From: Luteitalea sp. TBR-22
Lineage (GTDB): Bacteria; Acidobacteriota; Vicinamibacteria; Vicinamibacterales; Vicinamibacteraceae
Direction of reading: 5' to 3'
Assembly (NCBI RefSeq): GCF_016865485.1
Contig: NZ_AP024452.1
Location: forward strand, 558,001-622,000
Length of the DNA: 64,000 nucleotides
Position numbers and translations under genes: made by a program. Positions 52,495-60,699 of the stretch are shown in pieces; positions within the stretch are counted from its first letter, which is position 1, and the number at the start of each line of letters is the position of its first letter. The notes under the pieces were generated by a model. It worked only from the letters and a program-made list of their open reading frames with translations. It did not search any database and was not told the origin of the DNA.

Positions 52495-53798
52495 GCGCCC
52501 GGACCCGTGCGTGGAATGGCGTGATCCCTCTCGACGACTCCCGACTCCCGACTCCCGACTCCCGGTTCCTGCCCTGCGACTCCCGACTCCCGACTCCCGA
52601 CTCCCGGTTCCTGCTTCGGCAGTGCGCGAAGTGCGGACGGCCGGTACTGGCGCACTTCCTCGAGTTGCTCCTGCAACTCGAACTGGTCCCAGAAGTCGAA
52701 TGACACCTTCGGCGCCTCGCCGGCCGGCGCGGCGACGGCCTGCTCGACGAAGTTGAGCAGCGTGCCGTCGAAGTCCTGGCGGGCCAAGCGCTCGAGGGCG
52801 GCGTCCTGCGAGGCGAGGATCCGCTCGACGAGGTCCTCGTCGTCGAGGATGGCCTGCATCACCGAGGCGACGTGCGCCGGGTTCTTGGTCTCGAACAGCA
52901 CGCCGCCGCCGTCCATCGTGGCCGGCACGGCCGTGGCTGCGTAGGCCATCACCGGCACGCGCTTGTGGAAGGCCTCCATGAGCGGCACGCAGAACCCCTC
53001 GTGCTCGCTCGCGCAGAGGAACAGGTCGGCCACGTCGTAGAAGGCCGAGAGCTCCTCGTTGCTGACGTGCCCCATGAAGAACACGTCGGGCAGCTTCAGC
53101 GTCGCGACCAACTGCTGCAGCATCGCGAAGTACAGGTCGAAGCCGCCGTAGGAGCCGACCAGCAACAGGCGCGACCGCGGGTTGCAGCGCGTCTTGTAGG
53201 CGTGGAAGAACCGGATGATGTCGTCGATCTTCTTGTTCGGGATCATCCGGCCCACGAACAGGATGTTCGTCCAGCCGTCGTCGAAGCTGTCGGCGATGGT
53301 GCCGGTCGCCGTCGCTTCGAGGTGCGTGAAGCTCGGGACGACGGGCAGCACGCCGGTCCGGGGGAAGCCGGCCTCGACCAGCTCCTGGGTGTTGAACGCC
53401 GAGTCGCCGAGCGCCAGCACGCAGCGATCGCGATAGGCGCCGAGCTCGCGTCGCCCCATGTAACAGAGCTGCACGAGCAGCGGGTGCACGTCGACGAAGA
53501 ACTCGGGCGGCGTGATGTTGTGGTAGACGAGCACCATCTTGTCGGGCAGCGCGTACGCGACGCGGCTGGCGCGCGACCCGATGGAGAAGTGGTGGATGAG
53601 GACGTTGTCGGGCGAGCTCTCGTCGATCAGGTCGCGGTAGTCGCGCGTCAGGTGCTCGAGGCGCGGGTCGGCGGTCTGGACGAAGATCTCGGACGCGTAG
53701 CCGGCGGCCCGCAGCACGCGCTGGATGCCCAGCACCTCGTGGCCGATGGCGTCGCCGTACCCGAGCGTGGCGAGGACCTGGTGGACGGCCTGGGCCAT
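52491..53798 (-). CDS. GT4-type glycosyltransferase (B1), with repeat-encoded C-terminus
   Basis: 435 aa from the ATG at 53798, one base after the A1 stop region. N-terminal acceptor half (GYGDAIGHEVLGIQ, YHNITPPEFFVDV, LALGDSAFNTQEL), donor half with NILFVGRMIPNKKIDDII, FFMGHVSNEELSAFYD and SEHEGFCVPLMEAFHK. Paralogue of B2. The last 35 or so residues are unrelated to the family and are translated from a heptad DNA repeat: [11 protein letters not shown] appears twice. The repeat carries the reading frame to the start of B2 and overlaps it by four bases. The conserved GT domain ends near residue 370. Confidence 0.85.
   Translation of the reverse strand: MAQAVHQVLATLGYGDAIGHEVLGIQRVLRAAGYASEIFVQTADPRLEHLTRDYRDLIDESSPDNVLIHHFSIGSRASRVAYALPDKMVLVYHNITPPEFFVDVHPLLVQLCYMGRRELGAYRDRCVLALGDSAFNTQELVEAGFPRTGVLPVVPSFTHLEATATGTIADSFDDGWTNILFVGRMIPNKKIDDIIRFFHAYKTRCNPRSRLLLVGSYGGFDLYFAMLQQLVATLKLPDVFFMGHVSNEELSAFYDVADLFLCASEHEGFCVPLMEAFHKRVPVMAYAATAVPATMDGGGVLFETKNPAHVASVMQAILDDEDLVERILASQDAALERLARQDFDGTLLNFVEQAVAAPAGEAPKVSFDFWDQFELQEQLEEVRQYRPSALRALPKQEPGVGSRESGVAGQEPGVGSRESGVVERDHAIPRTGPGA
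52537..52613. repeat. Heptad tract inside coding sequence, ACTCCCG family
   Basis: Eleven units in phase with a higher-order pattern: four ACTCCCG plus GTTCCTG, then CCCTGCG, then again four ACTCCCG plus GTTCCTG. It lies within the 3' end of the B1 glycosyltransferase gene; the 42-bp spacing of the two blocks keeps both in one frame. Confidence 0.95.
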
Positions 53799-53799
53799 G

Positions 53800-55194
53800 T
53801 CAGCGCCCCTGCCTTGCGTGCGCCGGGCGCCCGGTCGGACGACGACGCGTGCCACGCCGACCACCGCGCGGCGGCCCTTCGGGACGGGTCCGCGGCCCGG
53901 AGGCAACCGGCCTCGGCGCCGGGCCGTCGGGCACCCCCGCGAGCACCTCGCGCGCCGGCGGCAGCGTCGCGCGGCGACGCGCCAGCCAGCCGGGGATCGG
54001 CTCGATGCCGCGGGTCGCCGCTGGCGCCTGCGTCAACTGGTCCAGCATGCGGTCGTACTTGCCGTCGAACACCGGCCAGGCGTAGTTGTCCCGGTAGTAC
54101 CGGCGGCCGTTCTCGCCGAGCGCCTCCGCCAGCGCCCGGTTGGTCGTCACCGTGCGCAGCGTCTCGGCGAACTCGCGGAAGTCGGCATAGAACAGCCCGG
54201 CGTTGCTGCGGAGGCACTGGCCCTGCAGCACGTCGCAGCGGGCGTTGGCCAGCACCGGCTTGCCCATCGCCCACGCCTCGATGGCCACCATCGAGAGGCT
54301 CTCGTAGAACGAGGGCATGATCAGCGCCTCGCACCCGGCCAGCGCGTCGAACTTGTCCTGGTCGGAGATGAAGCCGACGTGCCGCACCAGCGGGTGCTCG
54401 GGAATCGGCAGCAGCGCCTTGCCCGCGAGCACGAGCTGCAGCGGTCGGCGCGAGGTGAACAGGTACTGCTGGAAGAACTGGAACAGCTCGCGGCAGCCCT
54501 TGTTCTCGTCGATCCGGCCGACGTACAGCACGTACGGTCCCCGGATGTCGTACGTGCGCCTGAAGCGCTCGGCCACCGCCTCCGACGGGATCTCCGAGCC
54601 GACCCCGACGACCACCCCGGGCACGGCGTCGTTGCGCGACACCGCGCGGATCATCGCCTGCTCCTCGTGCGAGTTGTACATGATCGCCCGCACGCCGCGG
54701 AACACCGGCGGGAACAGCGCGAGGCCGATCGCCGGGTCGCGCTCGGCGGTCGGCACGAGGATCGCCCGGTCGGCCGCCGCACGGATCCCGTGCCAGGCGT
54801 GGTGGTACCGGTAGCTGAAGAAGAACAGGTAATCGAACGTCGACGCGTGACGGGCCAGGTGGGCGATCAACGCCGGGCTGGTCGGCCCCTCGCTGTCGAG
54901 CCACGCGAGCTCGTCGTTGAAGGAGTGCGGCGTCTCGAAGACCTGGAACGAGCGCCTGCCGAACTCCTCGGGATCGCGCTCGCGCGACACCGGGAAGCGG
55001 CGTACGGCGACCGGGCCGATCCGCTCCTGCCCCTCGGGGCACTCGTTGCGCCACGTGACGTAGTCGCGCGCGCACGTGGTGAGCACCTCGACCTCGTGCT
55101 TGCGCGCGAGCCGCTCGGCCAGGTACCTGGCGTGCAGTTCCGCGCCGCCGTTGATGTCGGCGCCGTACCGCTGGACGACGACCCCGAGTTTCAC
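53800..55194 (-). CDS. GT4-type glycosyltransferase (A1), with Arg-rich tail
   Basis: 464 aa. GT-B fold, paralogue of A2. Key blocks are VVQRYGADINGGAELHARYL, ILVPTAERDPAIGLALFPP, YVLYVGRIDENKGCRELFQF, VRHVGFISDQDKFDALAGCE and PSFYESLSMVAIEAWAMGKP with the EX7E glutamates. The C-terminal 40 residues are Pro-, Gly- and Arg-rich (PPRGGRRGTRRRPTGRP), are probably disordered, and are absent from A2's C-terminus. It overlaps the coiled-coil gene upstream by four bases and is followed by B1 with a one-base gap, so the whole set is tightly coupled. Confidence 0.87.
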   Translation of the reverse strand: MKLGVVVQRYGADINGGAELHARYLAERLARKHEVEVLTTCARDYVTWRNECPEGQERIGPVAVRRFPVSRERDPEEFGRRSFQVFETPHSFNDELAWLDSEGPTSPALIAHLARHASTFDYLFFFSYRYHHAWHGIRAAADRAILVPTAERDPAIGLALFPPVFRGVRAIMYNSHEEQAMIRAVSRNDAVPGVVVGVGSEIPSEAVAERFRRTYDIRGPYVLYVGRIDENKGCRELFQFFQQYLFTSRRPLQLVLAGKALLPIPEHPLVRHVGFISDQDKFDALAGCEALIMPSFYESLSMVAIEAWAMGKPVLANARCDVLQGQCLRSNAGLFYADFREFAETLRTVTTNRALAEALGENGRRYYRDNYAWPVFDGKYDRMLDQLTQAPAATRGIEPIPGWLARRRATLPPAREVLAGVPDGPAPRPVASGPRTRPEGPPRGGRRGTRRRPTGRPAHARQGR

Positions 55195-56045
55195 GACTCG
55201 GAAGGTTCGGCGCCGCCGTCGCCGGCAGCATTGGCGCGTGATTCCGCGGACGGCGACGAGCCCGCGTCCGACCCGCCCTCGCCCTCTGCGAAGCCCTCCG
55301 CGCCGTTGCCCTCGCCGCCCTCACCGGGGCCACCTTCACCGGGGCCGCGTCGCCGGCCGCGGCGCCGGCGGCGCCGCCGGCCCGCCTTGTCGGCGTCCTC
55401 GGGCGCGAGGCTCGCGTCGGCGACCGGTTCGAGCGTGGTCAGCGACACGGCCGACGCGCCCGGCTTGTACTGCACCACGCCTTCGAGCGCCCGGGCGCGC
55501 CGCTCGGCGAAGTCGAGGCGCGTGTTCAGCGACTCGACCCGCATCTTCAGGTTGCGGTTCTCGATGCTCAGTCGCGTCAACTCGACGACGACGTTGTGCA
55601 GCACCTCGAAGTTGAGCGCCTCGCGGCTACCGACGCGGGCAATCGACCGCGTGAAGTATCCGTTGAGCGCCGCCTGCATGTTCAGCACGCGGATCAGCGG
55701 GTTCGGGTTGAAGAACAGCTTCAGGATCGGGTTGAGCAGGCGCCGGATGCTGCGCAGCAGGCCGCCGCGTGTCGAGGCGTAGATCGACTCCTCGTCGAAC
55801 CCGTACAGGTCCGGCGCCGGCTCGATGTCGGCCAGCGTCGTCGTCGAGCGCGCGTTGCGGTATTCCTCGAGCAGCCCGGAGCGCACGGCGAGCGGATCGA
55901 GGAACTTCTCGAGCTTCACGCCCGCGAGTTCCTTGATCTCCTCCTCGGTGTAGTCGGCGCCGCGCTTCTCCTTCACGCGGGCGCGGATCTGCCGCATGAT
56001 CTCCTCGACGTTCACGGAATCGGCGCGCACGGAAATATCGGACAT
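55191..56045 (-). CDS. Coiled-coil protein with Arg-rich tail in glycosyltransferase operon
   Basis: 284 aa from the ATG at 56045. The N-terminus (VNVEEIMRQIRARVKEKRG) is a conserved-looking helical start that I have seen in proteins encoded beside glycosyltransferases, but I cannot name the family with certainty. The middle has a hydrophobic segment (ILKLFFNPNPLIRVLNMQAAL) and a predicted coiled coil (about residues 140-200, ELTRLSIENRNLKMRVESLN). The C-terminal 80 residues are disordered, with a run of Arg (RRRRRRRGRRRG) and then Gly/Glu-rich sequence. It may scaffold the glycosyltransferases or determine chain length; this is inference. Confidence 0.7.
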   Translation of the reverse strand: MSDISVRADSVNVEEIMRQIRARVKEKRGADYTEEEIKELAGVKLEKFLDPLAVRSGLLEEYRNARSTTTLADIEPAPDLYGFDEESIYASTRGGLLRSIRRLLNPILKLFFNPNPLIRVLNMQAALNGYFTRSIARVGSREALNFEVLHNVVVELTRLSIENRNLKMRVESLNTRLDFAERRARALEGVVQYKPGASAVSLTTLEPVADASLAPEDADKAGRRRRRRRGRRRGPGEGGPGEGGEGNGAEGFAEGEGGSDAGSSPSAESRANAAGDGGAEPSES

Positions 56046-56084
56046 GGCTCTGTGACGCTCAGGACACCCCACGCGCGACGCGGG

Positions 56085-57041
56085 TCAGCGGGCGAGTGTC
56101 CACGGATGGTAGATCAGCGCGACGGTGGTCGCGCCCCAGAGGGCCACGCACAGCAGCAGGGGCCGGTCCGCGAGCAGGAGCTCGGTGGGACTGCCGCCCT
56201 GGCTGCGGCGATGGACCAGGTAAAGGTACCGGAAGATGCCGTACAGCGGGAATGGGAACGTCAGCCCGAGCCAGGGCGTCCCGAACCGCTCCGCGGTGTC
56301 GGCGCTGACCGTGTAGAACGCGTACCCCATCAGCGTGGACGCCGTGACCACGGCGATCATCTGGTCCACGAGGTAGGGCGTGTACTCGCCCAGGATGGCG
56401 CGGTGCCGCGCCGCCTCGTCGCCCAGCAGGGTGATCTCGTGGCGCCGCTTGGCCAGGGCCAGGAACAGCGCCAGCAGGATCGTGCACATCAGCAGCCACT
56501 GGCTGACCGGCACGCCGATGGCCGCCCCACCCGCCGAGGCCCGGATCACGAAGCCCAGGGCGATCGACAGCACGTCGAGGATCACCTGTCGCTTGAGGCC
56601 CAGCGAGTAGCCGACCTGCAGCGCGACGTACGCGAGTGCATGCACGAGGAACGCCGGGCCCAGCCACGCCGATGCGGCCAGCCCGGCCAGGAGCATCGTC
56701 GCCCCGAAGCCGAGGGCGAGCCCGACCGTGAGGTGACCCGCCGCAATCGGGCGGTGCCGCTTGATCGGGTGCTGGCGATCGGCCTCCCGATCGACCACGT
56801 CGTTGAGCAGGTAGACGACACCCGAGAGCGCACAGAAGGCGAGAAACGCGACGCCGGCGCGCACCACGGCCTCGCCGTCGAGCAGCCGCTGCCCGAAGAT
56901 CAGCGCCGCAAAGACGATGAGGTTCTTTGTCCACTGTGCGGGACGGAGGGCCAGAAACAGCGACGCCGCGACGGAGGGTCGCGGCGTGCCGGGTGCGTGC
57001 AAGGCGGTCAACGCTCGTGGGCGGCGGGTGCCGCGAGGCAC
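56085..57041 (-). CDS. Decaprenyl-phosphate phosphoribosyltransferase-like UbiA protein
   Basis: 318 aa with nine predicted helices, UbiA superfamily. The first aspartate motif is LNDVVDREADRQHP followed by KRHRPIAAG, and the second is in the GxxxRAxAG block (ALGFVIRASAGGAAIGV). The pattern is that of DPPR synthases (Rv3806c-like), which transfer 5-phosphoribose to decaprenyl phosphate, the first step to lipid-linked arabinose. In this operon it would supply an arabinosyl-type or similar lipid donor for the glycosyltransferases. The GTG start at 57041 has no clear ribosome-binding site; a later start near residue 20 is possible. It follows the STAS gene by 21 bp. Confidence 0.85.
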   Translation of the reverse strand: MPRGTRRPRALTALHAPGTPRPSVAASLFLALRPAQWTKNLIVFAALIFGQRLLDGEAVVRAGVAFLAFCALSGVVYLLNDVVDREADRQHPIKRHRPIAAGHLTVGLALGFGATMLLAGLAASAWLGPAFLVHALAYVALQVGYSLGLKRQVILDVLSIALGFVIRASAGGAAIGVPVSQWLLMCTILLALFLALAKRRHEITLLGDEAARHRAILGEYTPYLVDQMIAVVTASTLMGYAFYTVSADTAERFGTPWLGLTFPFPLYGIFRYLYLVHRRSQGGSPTELLLADRPLLLCVALWGATTVALIYHPWTLAR

Positions 57042-57062
57042 CCGGGAACAACCAGGTCCGGC

Positions 57063-57404
57063 CTAGGCCGAGAAGCTCTGGATGGCTTCCGCTTCGGTGT
57101 CGAAGGTCTCGAACACGGTCAGCAGCTTGGTGATCGAGAGGAGATCCTCGATGCGCTTGGTGAGGTTCAGCAGCTTCAGCTTGCCGCCCTGGCGGCTCAC
57201 GGTGGTGTAGGAGCGCACCATCTCGCCGAGGCCCGCACTGTCGATGTAGGGCACGCCGTCGAGGTTGAGCAACAGGTTCTTCTGGCCGGCGTTGACCAGG
57301 CTGGCAATCTTCTCGCGCAGCATCTCGTCGCCCTCGCCGAGCGTCATCTTGCCCGAGAGGTCCAGAATCGTCACTCCGCCGACGACCCGCTCTTCAATCT
57401 GCAT
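57063..57404 (-). CDS. STAS-domain anti-anti-sigma factor
   Basis: 113 aa from the ATG with GGGGAG upstream. A complete STAS fold: VTILDLSGKMTLGEGDEML, LLLNLDGVPYIDSAGLGEM with the phosphorylatable Ser56, and GGKLKLLNLTKRIEDLL. SpoIIAA/RsbV-type proteins bind an anti-sigma kinase when unphosphorylated and release the sigma factor. No anti-sigma kinase or sigma gene is adjacent. It is the first gene of the seven-gene glycan operon and has a good sigma-70 promoter 65-95 bp upstream, so its placement couples a regulator to glycan genes. Confidence 0.92.
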   Translation of the reverse strand: MQIEERVVGGVTILDLSGKMTLGEGDEMLREKIASLVNAGQKNLLLNLDGVPYIDSAGLGEMVRSYTTVSRQGGKLKLLNLTKRIEDLLSITKLLTVFETFDTEAEAIQSFSA

Positions 57405-57468
57405 CGCCTTCTCCCCGCTCCGAAAAATCCCCGCAAACTCGCGGAAAAACTGTACTTCAGGAGGGCTG

Positions 57469-57497
57469 ACAGTAGCACCAAGCCAGCACAGGGTCAA
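57469..57497 (-). promoter_or_regulatory. Sigma-70 promoter of the STAS/glycosyltransferase operon
   Basis: On the minus strand TTGACC (57497-57492), a 17-bp spacer, TACTGT (57474-57469). It gives a leader of about 55 nt to the STAS ATG at 57404, with a small hairpin CCGCGAGTTTGCGG in it. This is the best-matched promoter I see for that operon. Confidence 0.65.
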
Positions 57498-57634
57498 GGC
57501 GTACGGCCGAGCCTGTGGCGGTGCTGCGCAGTGCCACCGGGACCAGCGATCCCGGCGGCACTGCAGACGTTCATGCCTGGACCGCCCTTCGACTCCGCGC
57601 GGGCTCGCCCGTCGCGTCGCCAGGGCGAGCCTGC

Positions 57635-57832
57635 TCAGTCGGTTTCCCGCCGCTGCTTCTTGCGGCTCCGCTTGCGGGCGAGGGCCTGCTTGGCGCGACG
57701 CTTGTCGCCCGGCTTCAGGTAGAACGAATGTTTCTTGATGTCCTTGATGATATCTTCCTGCTGCACCTTGCGCTTGAAACGCCGCAGGGCGCTTTCGATC
57801 GATTCACCTTCCTGCACCTTGACTTCGGCCAC
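57635..57832 (-). CDS. rpsU: 30S ribosomal protein S21
   Basis: 65 aa from GTG, preceded by a perfect Shine-Dalgarno AGGAGG with nine-base spacing. Basic throughout; ESIESALRRFKRKVQQEDII and HSFYLKPGDKRRAKQALARK match S21, and the highly basic tail is typical. S21 helps position the mRNA leader in the 30S subunit. It is divergent from purD. The spacer to the downstream STAS gene (57405-57634) contains the promoter of the STAS operon. Confidence 0.96.
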   Translation of the reverse strand: MAEVKVQEGESIESALRRFKRKVQQEDIIKDIKKHSFYLKPGDKRRAKQALARKRSRKKQRRETD

Positions 57833-57957
57833 GTCGACTCACCTCCTCCCGCATGGCGTTTCCTTCGACTTGCCGGCGTCTCACCGCGTGCAGACGCCGA
57901 CGCGCTCAGGATTAGGGGTCGGCCGTCGCCGGCCAACCAAACCGGAAGCTTAACACG

Positions 57958-59226
57958 ATGAAGGTCCTCGTCCTCGGCGGCGGGGGGCGCGAACACGCGC
58001 TCGCCTGGAAGCTGCGACAGGAATCAGGCGTCGCCGAGGTGCTCTGCGCCCCTGGCAACCCCGGCACCGCCACCTGCGCCAGGACGGTGGCCCTCGACAT
58101 CCTCGATCCTGCCGCCGTCACGGCCCTCGTTGCTGCCGAGGGCGTCGATTTGGTCATCGTCGGCCCGGAGCAACCGTTGGCAGCGGGAGTGTCCGACGCC
58201 CTGCGCGCGGCCGGGCACCCGGTCTTCGGTCCGTCGCAGGACGCCGCCCGGCTCGAGACCAGCAAGGCCTTCTCGAAGGCCTTCATGGATCGCCATGGCG
58301 TGCCGACGGCCCGCGCCCGCATCTGCACCACCGCCGACGAGGCCGAGGTCGCCGTCCGCGCCTTCGGGGCGCCGGTCGTCGTCAAGGCCGACGGCCTGGC
58401 CGCAGGGAAGGGCGTGACCGTGGCGGCGACACTCGACGAGGCGCTCGCCGCCGTCGACGCCGCGATGCGCCAGGGCGCCTTCGGGGCCGCCGGGAGCACC
58501 GTGGTCGTGGAGGAATGCCTCACCGGCCCGGAAGTGTCCTACTTCGCCGTCTGCGACGGCACGCGGGCCCTGCCGTTGGGCACCGCGCAGGACCACAAGC
58601 GTGCCTACGACGGTGATGCGGGGCCGAACACGGGCGGCATGGGCGCGCTGGCTCCGAGCCCGCTCGTCGACGCCGGCCTCTCGGCCCGCGTCATGCGTAC
58701 CATCGTGGAACCTGTCCTTGCGGGCATGCGCGCCGAGGGCTACCCGTTCGCGGGCATCCTCTACTGCGGCCTGATGCTGACTCCCGACGGCCCGAAGGTG
58801 ATCGAGTTCAACGTCCGGTTCGGCGACCCCGAGGCCCAGGTCGTACTGCCGCTGCTGCCCGTGCCGCTCGCCCCGCTCGCCCTCGCGGCCGCGAAGGGCG
58901 CCCTGCCCGCCGAGCCGCTGCCCGCCGTGTCGGGCGCCCGCGTCGGCGTGGTGCTCGCCTCCGGGGGGTATCCGGGCGCGATGACCACCGGGTATCCCAT
59001 CGACGGCCTTGCTGCCGCCGCGGCGATGCCGGGCGTCACCGTCTTCCACGCCGGCACGAAGACGGGCCCCGATGGCACCGTGCTGACATCAGGCGGCCGC
59101 GTGCTGACGGTCGTTGGGGAGGGGGTGACCTTGCAGGAGGCGCGCGACCGCGCCTATGCAGGCGTGGCGCAGATCTCCTTCAAGGACATGGAGTTCCGCC
59201 GCGACATCGCTGCCCGATACGTGTAA
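57958..59226 (+). CDS. purD: Phosphoribosylamine-glycine ligase (GAR synthetase)
   Basis: 422 aa, normal length. Second step of de novo purine synthesis: ATP-dependent joining of phosphoribosylamine and glycine. N-terminal Rossmann (VLVLGGGGREHALAWKL), ATP-grasp domain (FGAPVVVKADGLAAGKGVTV; EVSYFAVCDG; QDHKRAYDGDAGPNTGGMGA; VIEFNVRFGDPEAQVVL) and C-terminal domain (GVVLASGGYPG). It is the first of four pur genes in the window but is separated from purB by rlmN and an M16 protease gene. The TAA stop codon lies in the first bases of an AT-rich inverted-repeat element. Confidence 0.97.
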   Translation: MKVLVLGGGGREHALAWKLRQESGVAEVLCAPGNPGTATCARTVALDILDPAAVTALVAAEGVDLVIVGPEQPLAAGVSDALRAAGHPVFGPSQDAARLETSKAFSKAFMDRHGVPTARARICTTADEAEVAVRAFGAPVVVKADGLAAGKGVTVAATLDEALAAVDAAMRQGAFGAAGSTVVVEECLTGPEVSYFAVCDGTRALPLGTAQDHKRAYDGDAGPNTGGMGALAPSPLVDAGLSARVMRTIVEPVLAGMRAEGYPFAGILYCGLMLTPDGPKVIEFNVRFGDPEAQVVLPLLPVPLAPLALAAAKGALPAEPLPAVSGARVGVVLASGGYPGAMTTGYPIDGLAAAAAMPGVTVFHAGTKTGPDGTVLTSGGRVLTVVGEGVTLQEARDRAYAGVAQISFKDMEFRRDIAARYV

Positions 59227-59330
59227 TTCGAAATTGGAAATTTGAAATTCTCGAGCGCCGGCTATGCCTGGCGCGGCGAAGGCCGGAGGCCAAGCCGCCT
59301 ATCAATTTCAGATTTCAAATTTCAAATTGC
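59224..59330. repeat. AT-rich heptad inverted repeat with conserved GC-rich core (forward orientation)
   Basis: The left arm has AATTCGA, AATTGGA, AATTTGA and AATTCTC units (59225-59252); the right arm has CAATTTC, AGATTTC, AAATTTC and AAATTGC units (59303-59330). The core is the same as that of the element at 31366-31474 in the other orientation. It lies between convergent purD and rlmN and supplies both stop codons: TAA of purD at the left end, TGA of rlmN in the right arm. Confidence 0.88.
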
Positions 59331-60398
59331 CGGCTTCTCCACGGCCAGCTGCCCACACGCCGCCCGGATGTCCCGCCCGCGGCTCTTGCGGACCGACACG
59401 GTGATGTGGGCGTTGGCCAGCACCTGGGCGAACGCGTCCACCGTCTCGTCGGACGGTCGGCGGTAGGGGATCCCGGCGGCCTCGTTCAGGGGCAGCAGGT
59501 TCACCTTCGCCTTGAGGCCGTTGAGCAGCCGCACCAGCCGCCGCGCGTCCTCGATCGTGTCGTTGACGCCGGCCAGCATCACGTACTCGAACGTGATCCG
59601 GCTGCGCTTCTTCAGCGGGAAGCGCCGGCAGGCGTCCATCAACTGGGCCAGCGTGTACTTGCGGTTGATCGGCACCAGCCGGTCGCGCTGCTCCTCGGTC
59701 GTCGCGTGCAGCGAGATCGCGAGGTTGGGCATGTAGGGCTCCTCGGCCAGCTTCTGCAGCCCGGGCAGCACGCCCACGGTCGACAGCGTGACTCGCCGGG
59801 GCGACACGTGCAGCCCCTCCTCGCTGCCCACCAACTGCAGCGCGCGCATCGTCGCGTCGTAGTTGTGCAGCGGTTCGCCCATCCCCATGACGACGATGTT
59901 GAAGGGGGTGTCGAGGAAGTCGAGCTCGCGCGCGAGGACGCGGACCTGGCCGGCAATCTCTGCCGCCGTCAGGTGTCGCGTCAGGCCCATCGTGCCGGTC
60001 AGGCAGAAGCCGCATTTCATGGCGCAGCCCACCTGCGTCGAGATGCAGAAGGTCTGCGACGGCGTGTCGGGGATGAACACCGACTCGATCTGGCGACCGT
60101 CGGCCAGGCGCAACAGGAACTTGGTGGTGCCGTCGGAGGACGTGTCGCGGCGGACGACCTCGGGCGTGCTCACGACGGTGCGCTCGGCCAACGCGGCGCG
60201 CAGGGGCTTGGGCAGGGTGGTCATGGCCGAGAAATCAGTGACCCCCTTCTTGTGGATCCAGCGGAAGAGCTGCTTGCCCTGGAAGGGTTTGCCCCCAAGC
60301 TCGACCACGAGCGACGACAACTCGTCCGGCGTCAGGCCGGCCAGGTCGGGCCGGTCTGCTCCTTGCGGCACGTCGATGGCGTCGTCGAGTTCAGTCAT
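59322..60398 (-). CDS. rlmN: Dual-specificity 23S rRNA/tRNA adenine C2-methyltransferase RlmN
   Basis: 358 aa. Radical-SAM enzyme that methylates A2503 of 23S rRNA and A37 of certain tRNAs. The 4Fe-4S cysteine motif CX3CX2C is in GCAMKCGFCLTG (about residues 114-125). MGMGEPLHNYD is the SAM-binding GGE-type motif, and the C-terminal RGRDIRAACGQLA carries the second catalytic Cys. The N-terminal helical domain (PFQGKQLFRWIHKKGVTDFS) is canonical. The gene is on the opposite strand to purD and the M16 gene, and its last codons (ATT TGA) are part of the AT-rich repeat. Confidence 0.96.
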   Translation of the reverse strand: MTELDDAIDVPQGADRPDLAGLTPDELSSLVVELGGKPFQGKQLFRWIHKKGVTDFSAMTTLPKPLRAALAERTVVSTPEVVRRDTSSDGTTKFLLRLADGRQIESVFIPDTPSQTFCISTQVGCAMKCGFCLTGTMGLTRHLTAAEIAGQVRVLARELDFLDTPFNIVVMGMGEPLHNYDATMRALQLVGSEEGLHVSPRRVTLSTVGVLPGLQKLAEEPYMPNLAISLHATTEEQRDRLVPINRKYTLAQLMDACRRFPLKKRSRITFEYVMLAGVNDTIEDARRLVRLLNGLKAKVNLLPLNEAAGIPYRRPSDETVDAFAQVLANAHITVSVRKSRGRDIRAACGQLAVEKPAI

Positions 60399-60437
60399 GG
60401 GCGACCTCCTATTGTGACGGATGTCGGGGGGGGCGAC

Positions 60438-60633
60438 GGCTCAAGGGCCAGGGCTCATGGCTCAGAAACCCTCCTGACGCCTGCGGCATGCTTCCTTGCC
60501 TCGAGCCCTGCGCCAATCCCCCCAGCTCCCAGCCCCCAGCCGCCCAGCCGCCCAGCCGCCCAGTGCCCGGTGCCCGGTGTCCGGTGCTCGGTGTCCGGTG
60601 CTCGGTGCCCGGTGCCCGGTGCCCGGTGCCCGG
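60438..60633. repeat. Composite heptad region in a 301-bp spacer, ending in a TGCCCGG array
   Basis: Four GGCTCAA-type heptads at 60438-60465, a CCCAGCC tract at about 60530-60563 that changes from 7- to 8-bp spacing, and ten TGCCCGG/TGTCCGG/TGCTCGG units in exact phase at 60564-60633. The region is the upstream sequence of both divergent genes (rlmN and the M16 protease). The rest of the spacer (60399-60699) shows no gene. Confidence 0.9.
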
Positions 60634-60699
60634 CTGCTATGATTGACGTTTCCCGGCCGCCTCGCGGCTCCTGCGGTGGACGCCGGGACACCCCTTCCG

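Noticed and set aside
59242-59466. Small plus-strand frame of 74 codons
   Set aside because: It is translation of the repeat element core and arms (GEGRRPSRL, FKFQI), which recurs at 31366 in another context, and of antisense rlmN.
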